NCBI GenBank assembly: GCA_049965815.1
Contig: JBMFVV010000001.1
Location: 62,001-126,000, forward strand
Source: GCA-001856825 sp049965815
Lineage (GTDB): Archaea; Thermoplasmatota; Thermoplasmata; Thermoplasmatales; GCA-001856825
Length of the DNA stretch: 64,000 nt
Direction of reading: 5' to 3'
How positions within the stretch are numbered: position 1 is the first letter of the stretch; each line of letters starts with the position of its first letter. Under the pieces are notes generated by a model that did no database searches, was not told the origin of the DNA, and saw only the letters and a program-made list of their open reading frames with translations. Shown here one piece after another: positions 25,500-34,962 of this stretch. Position numbers and translations under genes: made by a program.

Positions 25500-25871
25500 A
25501 TGAGCATGACCCCTGATCTGGCTGCCCTTGCTCTGGCAGTCATTATAGTACCTATAATTATTGCGATACTTATCGGAACTGCACGTCATTTTTCGCCAAA
25601 GGCTTATGGCAAATACACTCACGACAACTATGAATGCGGAGAAGTTTCCATTGGAGATTTCCAGTCGCCACTGCCCGTACAGTATTTCTTCTTCATAATG
25701 GCATTCGTCGTATTCGATGTTGATTTCATCCTGTTGCTACCGTGGGCTGGTTCAGTGAAAACACTCGGGGCAGGTATATTCCTTGACGTCGTTCTTTTCA
25801 TAGCTATAATGCTTGGTGGGCTTTTCTATGCATCCAAGAAAGGATATATGAGGTGGTTAAGTGTCGGATAG
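25500..25871 (+). CDS. nuoA: Complex I subunit A
   Basis: A 123-residue, three-helix subunit of the proton-pumping complex I-like enzyme. The NuoA signature KYTHDNYECGEVSIGDFQSPLPVQYFFF contains the conserved Y-E-C-G loop and Q-Y-F, followed by FDVDFILLLPW, the membrane Asp-x-Asp/Glu region, and a third helix. Candidate starts are GTG 25497, ATG 25500 and ATG 25506. ATG 25500 fits the TATA spacing; ATG 25506 fits aaaggtg as a ribosome site. First gene of an 11-subunit nuo operon; it overlaps nuoB by 11 bases. Confidence 0.93.
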   Translation: MSMTPDLAALALAVIIVPIIIAILIGTARHFSPKAYGKYTHDNYECGEVSIGDFQSPLPVQYFFFIMAFVVFDVDFILLLPWAGSVKTLGAGIFLDVVLFIAIMLGGLFYASKKGYMRWLSVG

Positions 25872-26319
25872 TATTTTAGTTACATCACTCGAGGAAGCGT
25901 TCAAGTGGGGAACAGGAAAATCACTTTGGCCTTTCACATTCGGGCTGGCGTGCTGTGCAATAGAGATGATGAGTGCAATGGGATCTGACTACGACTGGGC
26001 AAGATTTGGTTCAGATGTTTTCAGGGATTCGCCGAGGCACTCTGACCTAATGATTGTATCAGGGACAGTCACGAAGAAGATGGCACCAAGGATAAGAAGA
26101 CTTTACGATCAGATGGCCTTCCCGAAATTCGTTATCTCCATGGGAGCCTGCGCCTCAGCAGGTGGCCCGTACGTGAGGGGGTACTCCGTTGTCGATGGAG
26201 TTGACCAGGTCGTGCCTGTTGACGTTTATGTTTATGGGTGCCCTCCAAGGCCTGAGTCTCTGATTCAGGCGTTGAAGTTGCTTCAGGACAGAATCGTTGC
26301 GGGAAAGGTGAAACATTGA
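25861..26319 (+). CDS. nuoB: Complex I subunit B (N2 cluster)
   Basis: A 152-residue peripheral subunit holding [4Fe-4S] cluster N2 that reduces quinone. The ligands are the tandem C31-C32 (GLACCAIEMM), the Cys in SMGACASAGGPY, and the Cys in YVYGCPPRPESL. GTG start inside the end of nuoA. It overlaps nuoC by four bases. Length and motifs are typical. Confidence 0.96.
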   Translation: MSDSILVTSLEEAFKWGTGKSLWPFTFGLACCAIEMMSAMGSDYDWARFGSDVFRDSPRHSDLMIVSGTVTKKMAPRIRRLYDQMAFPKFVISMGACASAGGPYVRGYSVVDGVDQVVPVDVYVYGCPPRPESLIQALKLLQDRIVAGKVKH

Positions 26320-26771
26320 TTCCCGTAGAGAGCGAGTCTTCAACCAAGAATGGCATAAAGATCGTCTATGTGGCAAAGGAGAACATACTGCCATTCCTGA
26401 AGGAGAAGAAGGACGAGGGGTTCGACACCCTTCTGATGATCTCAGGCGTTGATTACAGGGATCATCTTGAGGTTCTATACCATCTTCTTTCATCTAAAAA
26501 TAATTCCCGCCTCATAGTTAAGACGAAGACTGATGGGGAAGTCGATTCGGTAACATCACTCTGGAAAGGAGCGGATTGGCATGAAAGGGAGACCTGGGAC
26601 CTGGTAGGGATTAAGTTCAAGAATCATCCCAACCTGAAGAGAATACTTCTTGCCGAGGGATGGGTAGGACATCCTCTGAGGAAGGACTACCCGATGGACA
26701 AGAAGCAGTATGTAAACCTGGCAGACGACGGAGAGGACACGGTTTCTTACGACAGGAGGGAGGGATACTGA
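26316..26771 (+). CDS. nuoC: Complex I subunit C
   Basis: A 151-residue peripheral-arm subunit, a 30-kDa-type protein that is short here. The family block RETWDLVGIKFKNHPNLKRILL-AEGWVGHPLRKDYPM (about 89-127) is plain. The N-terminal third is reduced relative to bacterial NuoC. It begins with TTG 26316, overlapping the nuoB stop. Separate from nuoD, not fused as in E. coli. The last residues are acidic and end YDRREGY. Confidence 0.93.
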   Translation: MIPVESESSTKNGIKIVYVAKENILPFLKEKKDEGFDTLLMISGVDYRDHLEVLYHLLSSKNNSRLIVKTKTDGEVDSVTSLWKGADWHERETWDLVGIKFKNHPNLKRILLAEGWVGHPLRKDYPMDKKQYVNLADDGEDTVSYDRREGY

Positions 26772-26772
26772 T

Positions 26773-27879
26773 ATGGAGGACAAGGTAGTAGAGGTAAACT
26801 TCGGGCCACAGCATCCTTCTACTCACGGTGTTCTCAGGATCAAGGTAAAACTGGACGGCGAGATCATCGTCGACGCACAACCTGTCATCGGGTACCTTCA
26901 CAGGAATGCGGAGAAACTGGCAGAGATGGGTGCATATCCAAAGGGAATGATATACATCGACAGGCTCGACTACGTGGCTGCTCTCAACATGGAGCTTGGA
27001 TACGTACTAGCAGTCGAGAGCCTGATGGATGTTCAGGTCCCAGAACGGGCCCTGTGGATAAGACAATTGATGGTCGAGTTGAACAGGGAGGCATCGCACC
27101 TGATATGGCTCGGGACCCATGGTCTCGATATGGGAATGCTGACACCGTTCTTCTACTGCTTCAGGGAGAGGGAAAGGATACTGAGGATATTCGACGAGAT
27201 AACGGGGAGCAGGCTTCTATACAACTACTTTGCAATAGGTGGTGTTTACTCAGATGTAACACCAAAGGCCATAGACATGATCAAATCGTGGACTGAAGAT
27301 TTCGGGGCGAAACTCGAGGAGATACAGTCCATTCTTGGAAAGAGTTACATATATGTGAGCAGGACGAAGGGTGTTGGAGTACTTTCCCCAGAAGATGTGC
27401 TTTCTTATGGAGTAACTGGTCCAATGCAGAGGGCTTCAGGAATCAAGAGGGATGTGAGAAAGGATTCACCCTACCTGTTCTATGACAAGGTAAATTTTGA
27501 TATCCCCTACAGAACGGAGGGGGATGTTTATGCAAGATTCCTCGTAAGGATAGAGGAGATGAGGCAGAGCATAAAGATAGTCAAGCAGGTGCTTGAAAAA
27601 CTGCCTCAGGGTGATTTCTACAACAAGAAGTATTCAAAGCCAATGCTTGTGAGGCTCAAGGCAACTGGCGAATCGTACGTTCCAACTGAATCCCCCAAAG
27701 GGGAGTTCGGGATACATCTCATTGGGGATGGATCTTCAATACCCTACAGGGTGAGGATCAGGAGCCCGAGTTTTGCAAATCTTTCATCAATACCAACAAT
27801 GCTAAAAGGGTACAAGATTGCAGACCTGACAGCTGCTGTGAGTTCAATGGACCCTGTCTTTGGGGAGGTTGACAGATGA
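26773..27879 (+). CDS. nuoD: Complex I subunit D
   Basis: A 368-residue, 49-kDa-type subunit that forms the quinone pocket with NuoB. Seen: NFGPQHPSTHGVLRIKVKLDGE (start; quinone-site His in GPQHPSTH), GYLHRNAEKLAE, YIDRLDYVAALNMELGYVLAVE, LNREASHLIWLGTHG, GVYSDVTPKA, and the end PVFGEVDR. Like other complex I NuoD proteins it lacks the hydrogenase Ni-Fe cysteines. Overlaps nuoH by ATGA. Confidence 0.96.
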   Translation: MEDKVVEVNFGPQHPSTHGVLRIKVKLDGEIIVDAQPVIGYLHRNAEKLAEMGAYPKGMIYIDRLDYVAALNMELGYVLAVESLMDVQVPERALWIRQLMVELNREASHLIWLGTHGLDMGMLTPFFYCFRERERILRIFDEITGSRLLYNYFAIGGVYSDVTPKAIDMIKSWTEDFGAKLEEIQSILGKSYIYVSRTKGVGVLSPEDVLSYGVTGPMQRASGIKRDVRKDSPYLFYDKVNFDIPYRTEGDVYARFLVRIEEMRQSIKIVKQVLEKLPQGDFYNKKYSKPMLVRLKATGESYVPTESPKGEFGIHLIGDGSSIPYRVRIRSPSFANLSSIPTMLKGYKIADLTAAVSSMDPVFGEVDR

Positions 27880-28955
27880 ACCTTTTTTTCTTCCTGATGA
27901 GCATCCTCTACGGCATAGTGAAGTTCCTCCACATCAATTTTGTTCCATACACGTACCAGGGTGTTCCAATAGGACTCTGGATTGCATACCTTATCGTTGG
28001 GGTAGTGGAGGTTGTTCTTGTTTTTGCACTATCGATGGTAGCAGTAATCATCATCATCTACGTTTTCAGAAAATATATGGCAGACGTTCAGAACAGGATC
28101 GGACCAAACAGGGTGGGAAAATGGGGAACTCTGCAGCTCATAGCTGATGTGTTTAAGCTCATACAAAAGCAGGATATCATACCCACTTCTGCTGACAGGA
28201 CTGCATTCAGGGTGGCTCCTTATATTGTCTTCACTCCAGTGATACTGGGATTTATCCTGATACCTTTCGGCAACGTTTCAATCCTGAATCTGATGGTTGT
28301 GAATTTCAATTACACGATACTATTCCTCATCGCCTTCATGACAATAGCTCCTCTTGGGGAAATAATAGGAGGATTGGCCTCTCACAACAAGTTCTCCCTT
28401 TTTGGCGCCCTCAGATCTGCAGCACAGGACATGGGATTCGAAGTACCCATGCTGATATCTCTCGTCTCGGTTATAGTGCTTGCAGGGAGCTACAGTGCAT
28501 ATGATATTGTAACTGCACAGAGATTCATACCCTTCATCGTGCCAGAAATCATAGGGTTCATAGTCTTCTTCCTTGCCATGATAGGAAGGCAATCCATCCC
28601 ACCGTTTGATCTACCAGAAAGTGGTAGCGAACTTGTCAGTGGTTTCTCGACTGAATACAGCGGAATGAGATACGGAATATTCTACATGGGAAACTTCGGG
28701 TTCATGGCTCTCGCAGCATTTGTTGTTGCTGTCATATACTTAGGAGGATGGGAGGGACCTATTTTCCCTGGAACCATCTGGCTGGTTATAAAGGGAATAG
28801 TCTTCATCTTCATATTCTTGCTTTCTTGGATTTCACTGGGAAGGGTTAGGATAGATCATCTTCTGCAGATGGGGTGGAAGTATCTCCTTCCACTGAGTAT
28901 AATAAACCTGCTCATAAGTGCAGGCATAGCTCTTTACTTGGGGGGGTTGTTCTAA
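27876..28955 (+). CDS. nuoH: Complex I subunit H
   Basis: A 359-residue, eight-helix subunit at the junction of peripheral arm and membrane, lining the quinone channel. Family blocks are RKYMADVQNRIGPNRVGKWG, LQLIADVFKLIQKQDIIPT, FDLPESGSELVSGFSTEYSGM, and the acidic E in this segment. A G7 tract near the 3' end (around 28941) encodes LGGLF and keeps the frame. Directly followed by nuoI. Confidence 0.96.
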   Translation: MNLFFFLMSILYGIVKFLHINFVPYTYQGVPIGLWIAYLIVGVVEVVLVFALSMVAVIIIIYVFRKYMADVQNRIGPNRVGKWGTLQLIADVFKLIQKQDIIPTSADRTAFRVAPYIVFTPVILGFILIPFGNVSILNLMVVNFNYTILFLIAFMTIAPLGEIIGGLASHNKFSLFGALRSAAQDMGFEVPMLISLVSVIVLAGSYSAYDIVTAQRFIPFIVPEIIGFIVFFLAMIGRQSIPPFDLPESGSELVSGFSTEYSGMRYGIFYMGNFGFMALAAFVVAVIYLGGWEGPIFPGTIWLVIKGIVFIFIFLLSWISLGRVRIDHLLQMGWKYLLPLSIINLLISAGIALYLGGLF

Positions 28956-29429
28956 ATGTCAGATAAAGAAAAGATACCGGGACCAGCAAGTGGAATTGCA
29001 GGTGTGGTAAAGGGGGTTTGGACCGTCTTCATGGAAGGATTCAAACCAAAGGTCACAAGACAGGTACCCGAGGAAAAACTCGAATATCCTGCAAGAACAA
29101 CTGGAAGGGTTTTTCTCAATGTCGATACGTGCATAGGATGTACGCTATGTGAACAGATATGTCCGAACGGGACTATCAGGATGGTGGATTTTCACCACGA
29201 GAAGAACCAGGAATTTGACAAGAAATACCCAAACAAGAGGGAAATATATCCATCAGTGGATGTATCAACCTGCATACACTGCAATCTCTGTGAGGAGATC
29301 TGTCCAACAGGTGCCATAACACTGGAACCTGAGGTAGAGGAAGTTCATTTTATCAGGAAGAACACAAGGTATACTCCTTTACAGCTGGGAAAGAAGGAAG
29401 CTGAGCTTTGGGGGGAAGATAGACAATGA
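28956..29429 (+). CDS. nuoI: Complex I subunit I (two [4Fe-4S] clusters)
   Basis: A 157-residue ferredoxin-like subunit carrying clusters N6a and N6b. The Cys motifs are CIGCTLCEQICPNG and CIHCNLCEEICPTG. A 45-residue N-terminal segment (GIAGVVKGVWTVFMEGFKP) is the amphipathic helix that docks on NuoH. Because NuoE, F and G are missing, NuoI is the outermost electron carrier encoded here and so the probable entry site for ferredoxin or another donor; this is inference. Confidence 0.95.
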   Translation: MSDKEKIPGPASGIAGVVKGVWTVFMEGFKPKVTRQVPEEKLEYPARTTGRVFLNVDTCIGCTLCEQICPNGTIRMVDFHHEKNQEFDKKYPNKREIYPSVDVSTCIHCNLCEEICPTGAITLEPEVEEVHFIRKNTRYTPLQLGKKEAELWGEDRQ

Positions 29430-29668
29430 TAATATTCTACATTCTAGCCATACTAGCCATCGTATCTGCCCTCATGGCTGCATCTAGCAAGAATCTTCTT
29501 CACTCCACTCTCTGGTTGACTTTTCTGGTGGTGGATGTTGCTGGTATTTTCTTCTATCTGGAAAACTTCTTCATTTCAGCCATACAAATACTCGTTTATG
29601 CTGGTGCAATAATAGCGCTGATTCTCACATCCGTAATGCTGTCCAGGAGGTATCAGGATGCCGAATAA
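29426..29668 (+). CDS. nuoJ: Complex I subunit J, N-terminal part
   Basis: An 80-residue protein with three hydrophobic helices (IIFYILAILAIVSALMAAS, STLWLTFLVVDVAGIFFYL, FFISAIQILVYAGAIIALIL). These match helices 1-3 of NuoJ, including the QILVYAGAI motif with the pi-bulge region. The remaining NuoJ helices are encoded by the next, overlapping gene in another frame. Overlaps nuoI by four bases and the second part by 11. Both parts have their own start, so this is an evolved split, not obvious decay. Confidence 0.88.
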   Translation: MIIFYILAILAIVSALMAASSKNLLHSTLWLTFLVVDVAGIFFYLENFFISAIQILVYAGAIIALILTSVMLSRRYQDAE

Positions 29669-29897
29669 GATTGCAATTGCACTGTCAGTCATCCTGTTCC
29701 TGATCATGGTGACTTTCATCCAACTAAGTGCCTTCCCTCACGGAACCATTCCAGTAAACACGGGAACATCCATAAATCCTGGAATAACTCAGTCCATTTT
29801 CACAACATATCTTCTTCCATTCGAGATTGTAACTTTCCTTCTCGTTGCGGCCATGCTTGGCGCGATGTACCTAGGTGAGAGGGGTGAGAACAAATGA
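29658..29897 (+). CDS. nuoJ: Complex I subunit J, C-terminal part
   Basis: A 79-residue, two-helix protein matching NuoJ helices 4-5: a first helix IAIALSVILFLIMVTFIQL, a loop of about 25 residues, and YLLPFEIVTFLLVAAMLGAMYLGERG. The 'LPFEIVT.LLLAAM.GAI.L' end is diagnostic of NuoJ. It starts with ATG 29658 inside the end of the first part and overlaps nuoK by four bases. Confidence 0.86.
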   Translation: MPNKIAIALSVILFLIMVTFIQLSAFPHGTIPVNTGTSINPGITQSIFTTYLLPFEIVTFLLVAAMLGAMYLGERGENK

Positions 29898-30223
29898 GTC
29901 TATCTAGCATCATTTCGGCTCCAATGAATATGGGGGCTGTGGAGTTTCTTTCCATAGCAATACTTGCAATAGGTATTTACTCATTCCTGAGTTCGAAAAC
30001 TATTGTCAAGGCACTGATATCTGTTGAAATAATGATAAACGCAGGCCTGATAAATCTCATAGGGGCATCCAGCTATTACGGCAATCCAGCAGGAGCTGAC
30101 ATGACACTTTTCGTCCTGGTTATAGCGGCTGCAGAAACAGTTGTGGCTATGGCACTGTTCATCGCAGTGTTCAGAAAGAAGGGATCTGCTGGACTGGACG
30201 TACTGAAACTGCTGAGGTGGTAA
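29894..30223 (+). CDS. nuoK: Complex I subunit K
   Basis: A 109-residue, three-helix subunit. It has VEFLSIAILAIGIYSFLS, SVEIMINAGLINLIGAS with the conserved membrane Glu (about residue 44) used in proton transfer, and MTLFVLVIAAAETVVAMALFIAVFR with the second Glu. Length and motifs are standard. One base separates it from nuoL. Confidence 0.94.
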   Translation: MSLSSIISAPMNMGAVEFLSIAILAIGIYSFLSSKTIVKALISVEIMINAGLINLIGASSYYGNPAGADMTLFVLVIAAAETVVAMALFIAVFRKKGSAGLDVLKLLRW

Positions 30224-30224
30224 A

Positions 30225-32105
30225 ATGGATCTATCAGTCATAATGACATTCCTGATATTCGGCCTTCCTCTCATTGGTTTTCCATTCGTCATAGGCATAG
30301 GGTACCTGAAAAAGAACTACTCAATGTACCTGGGAACGTCGCTCATCCTGGCATCCTTCCTTATCACACTGTACATCTTCTTCACCTATACGGTGAATGG
30401 CATTATAATACAATCCAGCTTCAACTGGCTACCATCACTCCCAGCCATCATACCGATGGGAGTTTACGCAGACAAGCTCTCAATGATAATGTCACTGATG
30501 GTATCATTCGTAGGCTTCCTGATAATACTATTCTCAGTTGGATACATGAAGGAAGACCCCAACAGGCACGTCTTCTTTGGAGAGATGGTTCTATTCACAT
30601 CATCAATGCTTGGCCTGGTTCTATCTTCATCCCTGTTTATGCTCTTCATATTCTGGGAACTGGTAGGCCTTTGTTCCTACCTGCTCATAGGCTTCTGGTA
30701 TTACAAACCGAATGCGGCTTCGGCAGCAAAGAAGGCATTCATAGTGACAAGGGTGGGGGATGTTTTCTTCATAGCAGGAATAGGAGCTGCAATACTATAT
30801 TCAAACGGAGCGGCTCTGTCAATTTCGGGACTCACATCGATTCACCTAGCCTGGCAGCAGACGATAGTTGCACTTCTGCTCTTTGGAGGTGCGATCGGTA
30901 AGAGCGCCCAGTTCCCGCTACACGTCTGGATACCGGATGCGATGGAGGGACCAACTACTGTCTCAGCGCTCATCCACGCTGCCACAATGGTCACTGCCGG
31001 AGTATACCTGATAGCGAGGACTTTCGTACTTTTCCCATACGGTTCAATCCAGGTTGAGGTTATCCTCTACATAGGCGTACTGACAATAATCATGTCGGGA
31101 CTCATTGGCCTGGTTGTCAATGATATCAAGAGGATTCTGGCCTACTCCACTATAAGTCAGATAGGATACATGTTCGCCGCTCTTGGACTTGGTCTCGGTG
31201 CAACCAGCATAGGCCTTGCCATGTACCAGCTTGAGGCGCACGCTTTCTTCAAGGCACTCCTTTTCCTCACTGCAGGTTCTATACTTCACGCAATATTGAA
31301 CGTAAGGGACGTTAACAAGATGGGCGGCCTCTGGAAGAAGATGCCTATAACCATCTCGGGAATGTTCATAGGAGTACTCGCACTATCCGGATTTCCGGGA
31401 TTTGCCGGCTTCTTCAGCAAGGACAGTATCATAACGGCCAGCCATAACGCTGGATTCCTTCTCGCGTGGATACTCCTATCGATAGGTGGTTTCCTTACTG
31501 CACTCTATTCATTCAGGCTGTTCTTCAAGGTTGCGCTCGGAAAGCCACGCAGCGATGCAGCGGAACATGCTCACGAATCAAAGTGGATAATGTTGATACC
31601 GATAGTGATACTGGCTGCTTTCGCTGTAGTGTTTGGAGTTTTCCAGCGCGGATTCTATTCATTTGTTGAAACTGGGTCAGCTTCAGGGGCATTCGGAATT
31701 GCCCCGCTGAATACGATGGACCTGGTGCCTGTGATCCTCATGCTGATAGGAATGGGAATAGCTTACTATGCCTGGGGAAGGCATTCCAGTATTCCACAGA
31801 AAGTTGCAAACGGGACAAGAGACCTATACTTGCTTGTAAAGAACAAATTCTACATCGATGTCTTCTACACCAACGTTATAGCGGAGAGAGGAGTTCTGGG
31901 AATGTCAGCCGTAACTGACGGATTTGAGAAGAAAGCAATCGGTGGGCTTGTAAACGTCTCTGGAAGACTATTCCAGAATTCAGGGAAAGTCCTGAGAAAG
32001 ATTCAGACAGGCCTTGCTAGGCAGTATGCTCTCATAATACTGATAGGATTGGTGCTTGCACTCCTGCTTCTCAGAATATTCATGCTTGTAGGGGTGATAC
32101 ATTGA
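30225..32105 (+). CDS. nuoL: Complex I subunit L (antiporter-like)
   Basis: A 626-residue proton-channel subunit with about 16 hydrophobic segments. It has FWELVGLCSYLLIGFW (channel Glu), KAFIVTRVGDVFFIAGI, GAIGKSAQFPLHVWIPDAMEGPTTVSALIHAATMV, DIKRILAYSTISQIGYM, and LPFF-like GFPGFAGFFSKDSII. The C-terminal end (from about 530) has the long lateral helix and final anchor helix. Overlaps nuoM by four bases. Confidence 0.96.
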   Translation: MDLSVIMTFLIFGLPLIGFPFVIGIGYLKKNYSMYLGTSLILASFLITLYIFFTYTVNGIIIQSSFNWLPSLPAIIPMGVYADKLSMIMSLMVSFVGFLIILFSVGYMKEDPNRHVFFGEMVLFTSSMLGLVLSSSLFMLFIFWELVGLCSYLLIGFWYYKPNAASAAKKAFIVTRVGDVFFIAGIGAAILYSNGAALSISGLTSIHLAWQQTIVALLLFGGAIGKSAQFPLHVWIPDAMEGPTTVSALIHAATMVTAGVYLIARTFVLFPYGSIQVEVILYIGVLTIIMSGLIGLVVNDIKRILAYSTISQIGYMFAALGLGLGATSIGLAMYQLEAHAFFKALLFLTAGSILHAILNVRDVNKMGGLWKKMPITISGMFIGVLALSGFPGFAGFFSKDSIITASHNAGFLLAWILLSIGGFLTALYSFRLFFKVALGKPRSDAAEHAHESKWIMLIPIVILAAFAVVFGVFQRGFYSFVETGSASGAFGIAPLNTMDLVPVILMLIGMGIAYYAWGRHSSIPQKVANGTRDLYLLVKNKFYIDVFYTNVIAERGVLGMSAVTDGFEKKAIGGLVNVSGRLFQNSGKVLRKIQTGLARQYALIILIGLVLALLLLRIFMLVGVIH

Positions 32106-33553
32106 TATTTCAGCTGAGCTATCTGCTGCTCATACTGACCCTTATCATCATAGCGTCAGCTGCTGCAAGGGGTAAGGTTGCAAGATATCTCACCATTCTC
32201 TTCTCTGCAATAGTTTTCGTGTTTGTAGTGACGAACAACATGACCATGACTAACTTCAATTACGGAACACTCTCAATCCTCACGCTTTCATTCCAACTGA
32301 ACTTCGTCAGTTCAATACTGCTGATCCTCGTATCATTCATAGGAATATTCGTACCCCTCAGGTACTCGAGCTCACCTGGGTTCTTTGTCCTGCTACAGTT
32401 CCTGCTGTTCTCGCTGATAGGAATATTCACCACGAGAGATTTCATACTGTTCTACATCTTCTGGGAAATGGTCCTCATCCCCTCATTCTTCGTCATAGGA
32501 ATTTGGGGAGGAAAGAACAAGAATTATGCCGCAATGAAGTTCTTCATCTATACCCACGTCGGTTCAGTTTTCATGCTGCTTGGTATATTCACGATGTACT
32601 TCACTGAAGGTGCATCCAACTTCTCCATGGCAACACTGATATCGGGAATAGGCTCAGTTCCAATAGCATACCAGGCTTTCGTGATTTTCGGCTTCCTGTT
32701 CGCCTTCCTTATAAAACTCCCAACCATTCCTCTGCACTCCTGGTTACCTGATGCATATGTGGAGGCGCCATCCGAAGGTACAGTCTTCATATCTTCCCTT
32801 CTTTCAAAGATGGGTGCATTCGGACTGCTCATAATATTCTCTCCAATCTTCATGGCATCATCATTTGCGGGCAGTACTGCAGTTCCGATTGCACTGATTG
32901 CCCTGGGAATTTTCTCCCTGTCGTATTCGGCCCTCGTGGCCCTTTACCAGAAGGACCTGAAGAGGATGATGAGCTACACGAGCATCGGTCATATGTCGTT
33001 CATAACAATTGCAGTCGGCGGCTTCCTATATCTGAATGGATCTAACCCACTCGCGTCTCAGCTTCTCTATTATGGGGCGGTTTTCCAGCTCATCTCCCAT
33101 GGCCTCATCATTGCGATGATTTTCGCCCTGGTTGATACCCTTGAGAAGGCTACTGGAACAAGACAGATACCGGCACTGGGTGGACTGGCAAGAAAATTGC
33201 CAGCACTTTCATTCCTTATCCTGGCAGCATTCCTTGCATCCGTTGCCATACCTGGTTTCTCCGGGTTTGTAGGCGAGATATCAATACTCCTCGGAAGTTA
33301 TGCAGTACTGAAATACTATCTAATATTCGTGCTCATAGGGGTGGTTCTCACAGCTTCATATCACGTGTTTGCACTGCAGAGAACAATCTTTGGCCCGTAT
33401 AACGAGTTCCTGGGGAATATAACTGCAAGAAAGCAGGATCTATTGGTCGCACTGTTTCCCCTTGCCATCATATTCATACTGGGAATATACCCTGCTCTTG
33501 TCTTTCACATATTTAACATCCACGTGATACAATTCCTGGGAGGGATTCACTGA
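32102..33553 (+). CDS. nuoM: Complex I subunit M (antiporter-like)
   Basis: A 483-residue, 14-helix proton channel. FYIFWEMVLIPSFFVIGIWGG (channel Glu), FAFLIKLPTIPLHSWLPDAYVEAPSEGTV, LKRMMSYTSIGHMSF, and GFSGFVGEISILLGSY are NuoM blocks. The start is TTG 32102 overlapping the nuoL stop; no ATG lies nearby in frame. The stop overlaps nuoN by one base. Confidence 0.95.
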   Translation: MIFQLSYLLLILTLIIIASAAARGKVARYLTILFSAIVFVFVVTNNMTMTNFNYGTLSILTLSFQLNFVSSILLILVSFIGIFVPLRYSSSPGFFVLLQFLLFSLIGIFTTRDFILFYIFWEMVLIPSFFVIGIWGGKNKNYAAMKFFIYTHVGSVFMLLGIFTMYFTEGASNFSMATLISGIGSVPIAYQAFVIFGFLFAFLIKLPTIPLHSWLPDAYVEAPSEGTVFISSLLSKMGAFGLLIIFSPIFMASSFAGSTAVPIALIALGIFSLSYSALVALYQKDLKRMMSYTSIGHMSFITIAVGGFLYLNGSNPLASQLLYYGAVFQLISHGLIIAMIFALVDTLEKATGTRQIPALGGLARKLPALSFLILAAFLASVAIPGFSGFVGEISILLGSYAVLKYYLIFVLIGVVLTASYHVFALQRTIFGPYNEFLGNITARKQDLLVALFPLAIIFILGIYPALVFHIFNIHVIQFLGGIH

Positions 33554-34962
33554 TGATAACATTTGGAAATTATGACTACTTGTGGAACGTATTTATCCTG
33601 TTCATAGGGGCATTCGTAGCACTGTTTGTCAGCCTGGCAACAGAGAAGAGATCCGTCATGGTGGCGATCGGTGCTGTGTTTGTGTCCGTCTCTCTGATCA
33701 TCACTGTACTGCAGTATTTCTCATCTTCAGTTGCGGGCGGCAGTATTTTGCTATCAGGATTCTCGAAACTGTTCTTCATAGCTATACTCGTCCCAGGACT
33801 CCTATCCGTGATCGGCATGTCTAAGACCCCACTGAGCAAGAAACCTGGACTGATGGTCTTCATATTCCTCATTTCCCTGGGATTCATGCTGCTGACAATA
33901 GCTAGCTACAACCTGCTTTTCATATTTGTCGCGTTCGAGGGTGTTTCAATTCCAACCTACGTCCTTGCGGCCTATGGGAAGTCTGACAGCGAGATTGAGG
34001 CTGCGATAAAATACTTCATCATAGGAGCCTTCTCGACCGGACTCATAATATTTGGTATATCGCTGTACTACATTGCAACAGGTAGTCTTTTCCTTGGCGC
34101 GATACCGAGCTTCCACAGCGTATACTACCTTGCATTGGGCCTTCTGGTCTTCGGATTTGGATTCAAGCTTGCCATATTCCCGCTGCACGGATGGGCAATA
34201 GATACCTATACAGGTGCGTCAAACCCTGTATCATCGTATCTTAGCACAAGCTCGAAGATCATGACGCTCATCGTCTTGCTAAACATACTCTTCACATCCC
34301 CACTCTTCTTTAGCTACATGAAGATACTGTTTGCCATAATCGCAATACTCACAATGACGTTCGGAAACGTTGTTGCAATATCTCAGAATAACGTGAAGAG
34401 GATGCTTGCGTATTCATCCATAGCACAGGCTGGATACCTATCAGTTGTTTTCCTCGTTGCAGGAACAAAGGCAATTGACCTTGCAGTCATAAGTTTGTTC
34501 ATGTACGCCCTCGCATATGGATTCATGAAAGCTGGATCCTTCCTGGCAATGAACAGCCTAGGAAACTATGACATAGAGAATTTCTCCGGAATGTGGAAGA
34601 GAAATCCAGCTTTTGCTGTATCATTTGCAATTCTCCTACTTTCGCTGGCAGGTTTCCCAGGTACGCTTGGCTTCATAGGAAAATACTTCCTGTTCCTGTC
34701 AGTTCTATCCACAGGAACGCCTCTGGCATACCTTGTCGTGATAATAGCTGTAATAAATTCAGTCGTATCGTTCTACTACTACGGCAGAGTCATCATTTAC
34801 ATGTTCTGGAGAGAGGGCGTGAAGGAGAAGGTTGCTAACAACTACCTCCTCTATTCATCCGCATTCTTCACCGTGCTATTCGGAGTTCTCTACTTCCTTG
34901 TGTTCTCCTATGCCCAGTCCATATTTCCATCTGTACTGACACACTTGATAGGGGGTATTTAG
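33553..34962 (+). CDS. nuoN: Complex I subunit N (antiporter-like)
   Basis: A 469-residue, 14-helix proton channel. It has LLFIFVAFEGVSIPTYVLAAYGK (channel Glu), FGFGFKLAIFPLHGWAIDTYTGASNPVSSYLSTSSKI, VKRMLAYSSIAQAGYLSV, and LSLAGFPGTLGFIGKYFLF. Last of the recognised complex I genes. The next gene starts at the base after its stop. Confidence 0.95.
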   Translation: MITFGNYDYLWNVFILFIGAFVALFVSLATEKRSVMVAIGAVFVSVSLIITVLQYFSSSVAGGSILLSGFSKLFFIAILVPGLLSVIGMSKTPLSKKPGLMVFIFLISLGFMLLTIASYNLLFIFVAFEGVSIPTYVLAAYGKSDSEIEAAIKYFIIGAFSTGLIIFGISLYYIATGSLFLGAIPSFHSVYYLALGLLVFGFGFKLAIFPLHGWAIDTYTGASNPVSSYLSTSSKIMTLIVLLNILFTSPLFFSYMKILFAIIAILTMTFGNVVAISQNNVKRMLAYSSIAQAGYLSVVFLVAGTKAIDLAVISLFMYALAYGFMKAGSFLAMNSLGNYDIENFSGMWKRNPAFAVSFAILLLSLAGFPGTLGFIGKYFLFLSVLSTGTPLAYLVVIIAVINSVVSFYYYGRVIIYMFWREGVKEKVANNYLLYSSAFFTVLFGVLYFLVFSYAQSIFPSVLTHLIGGI

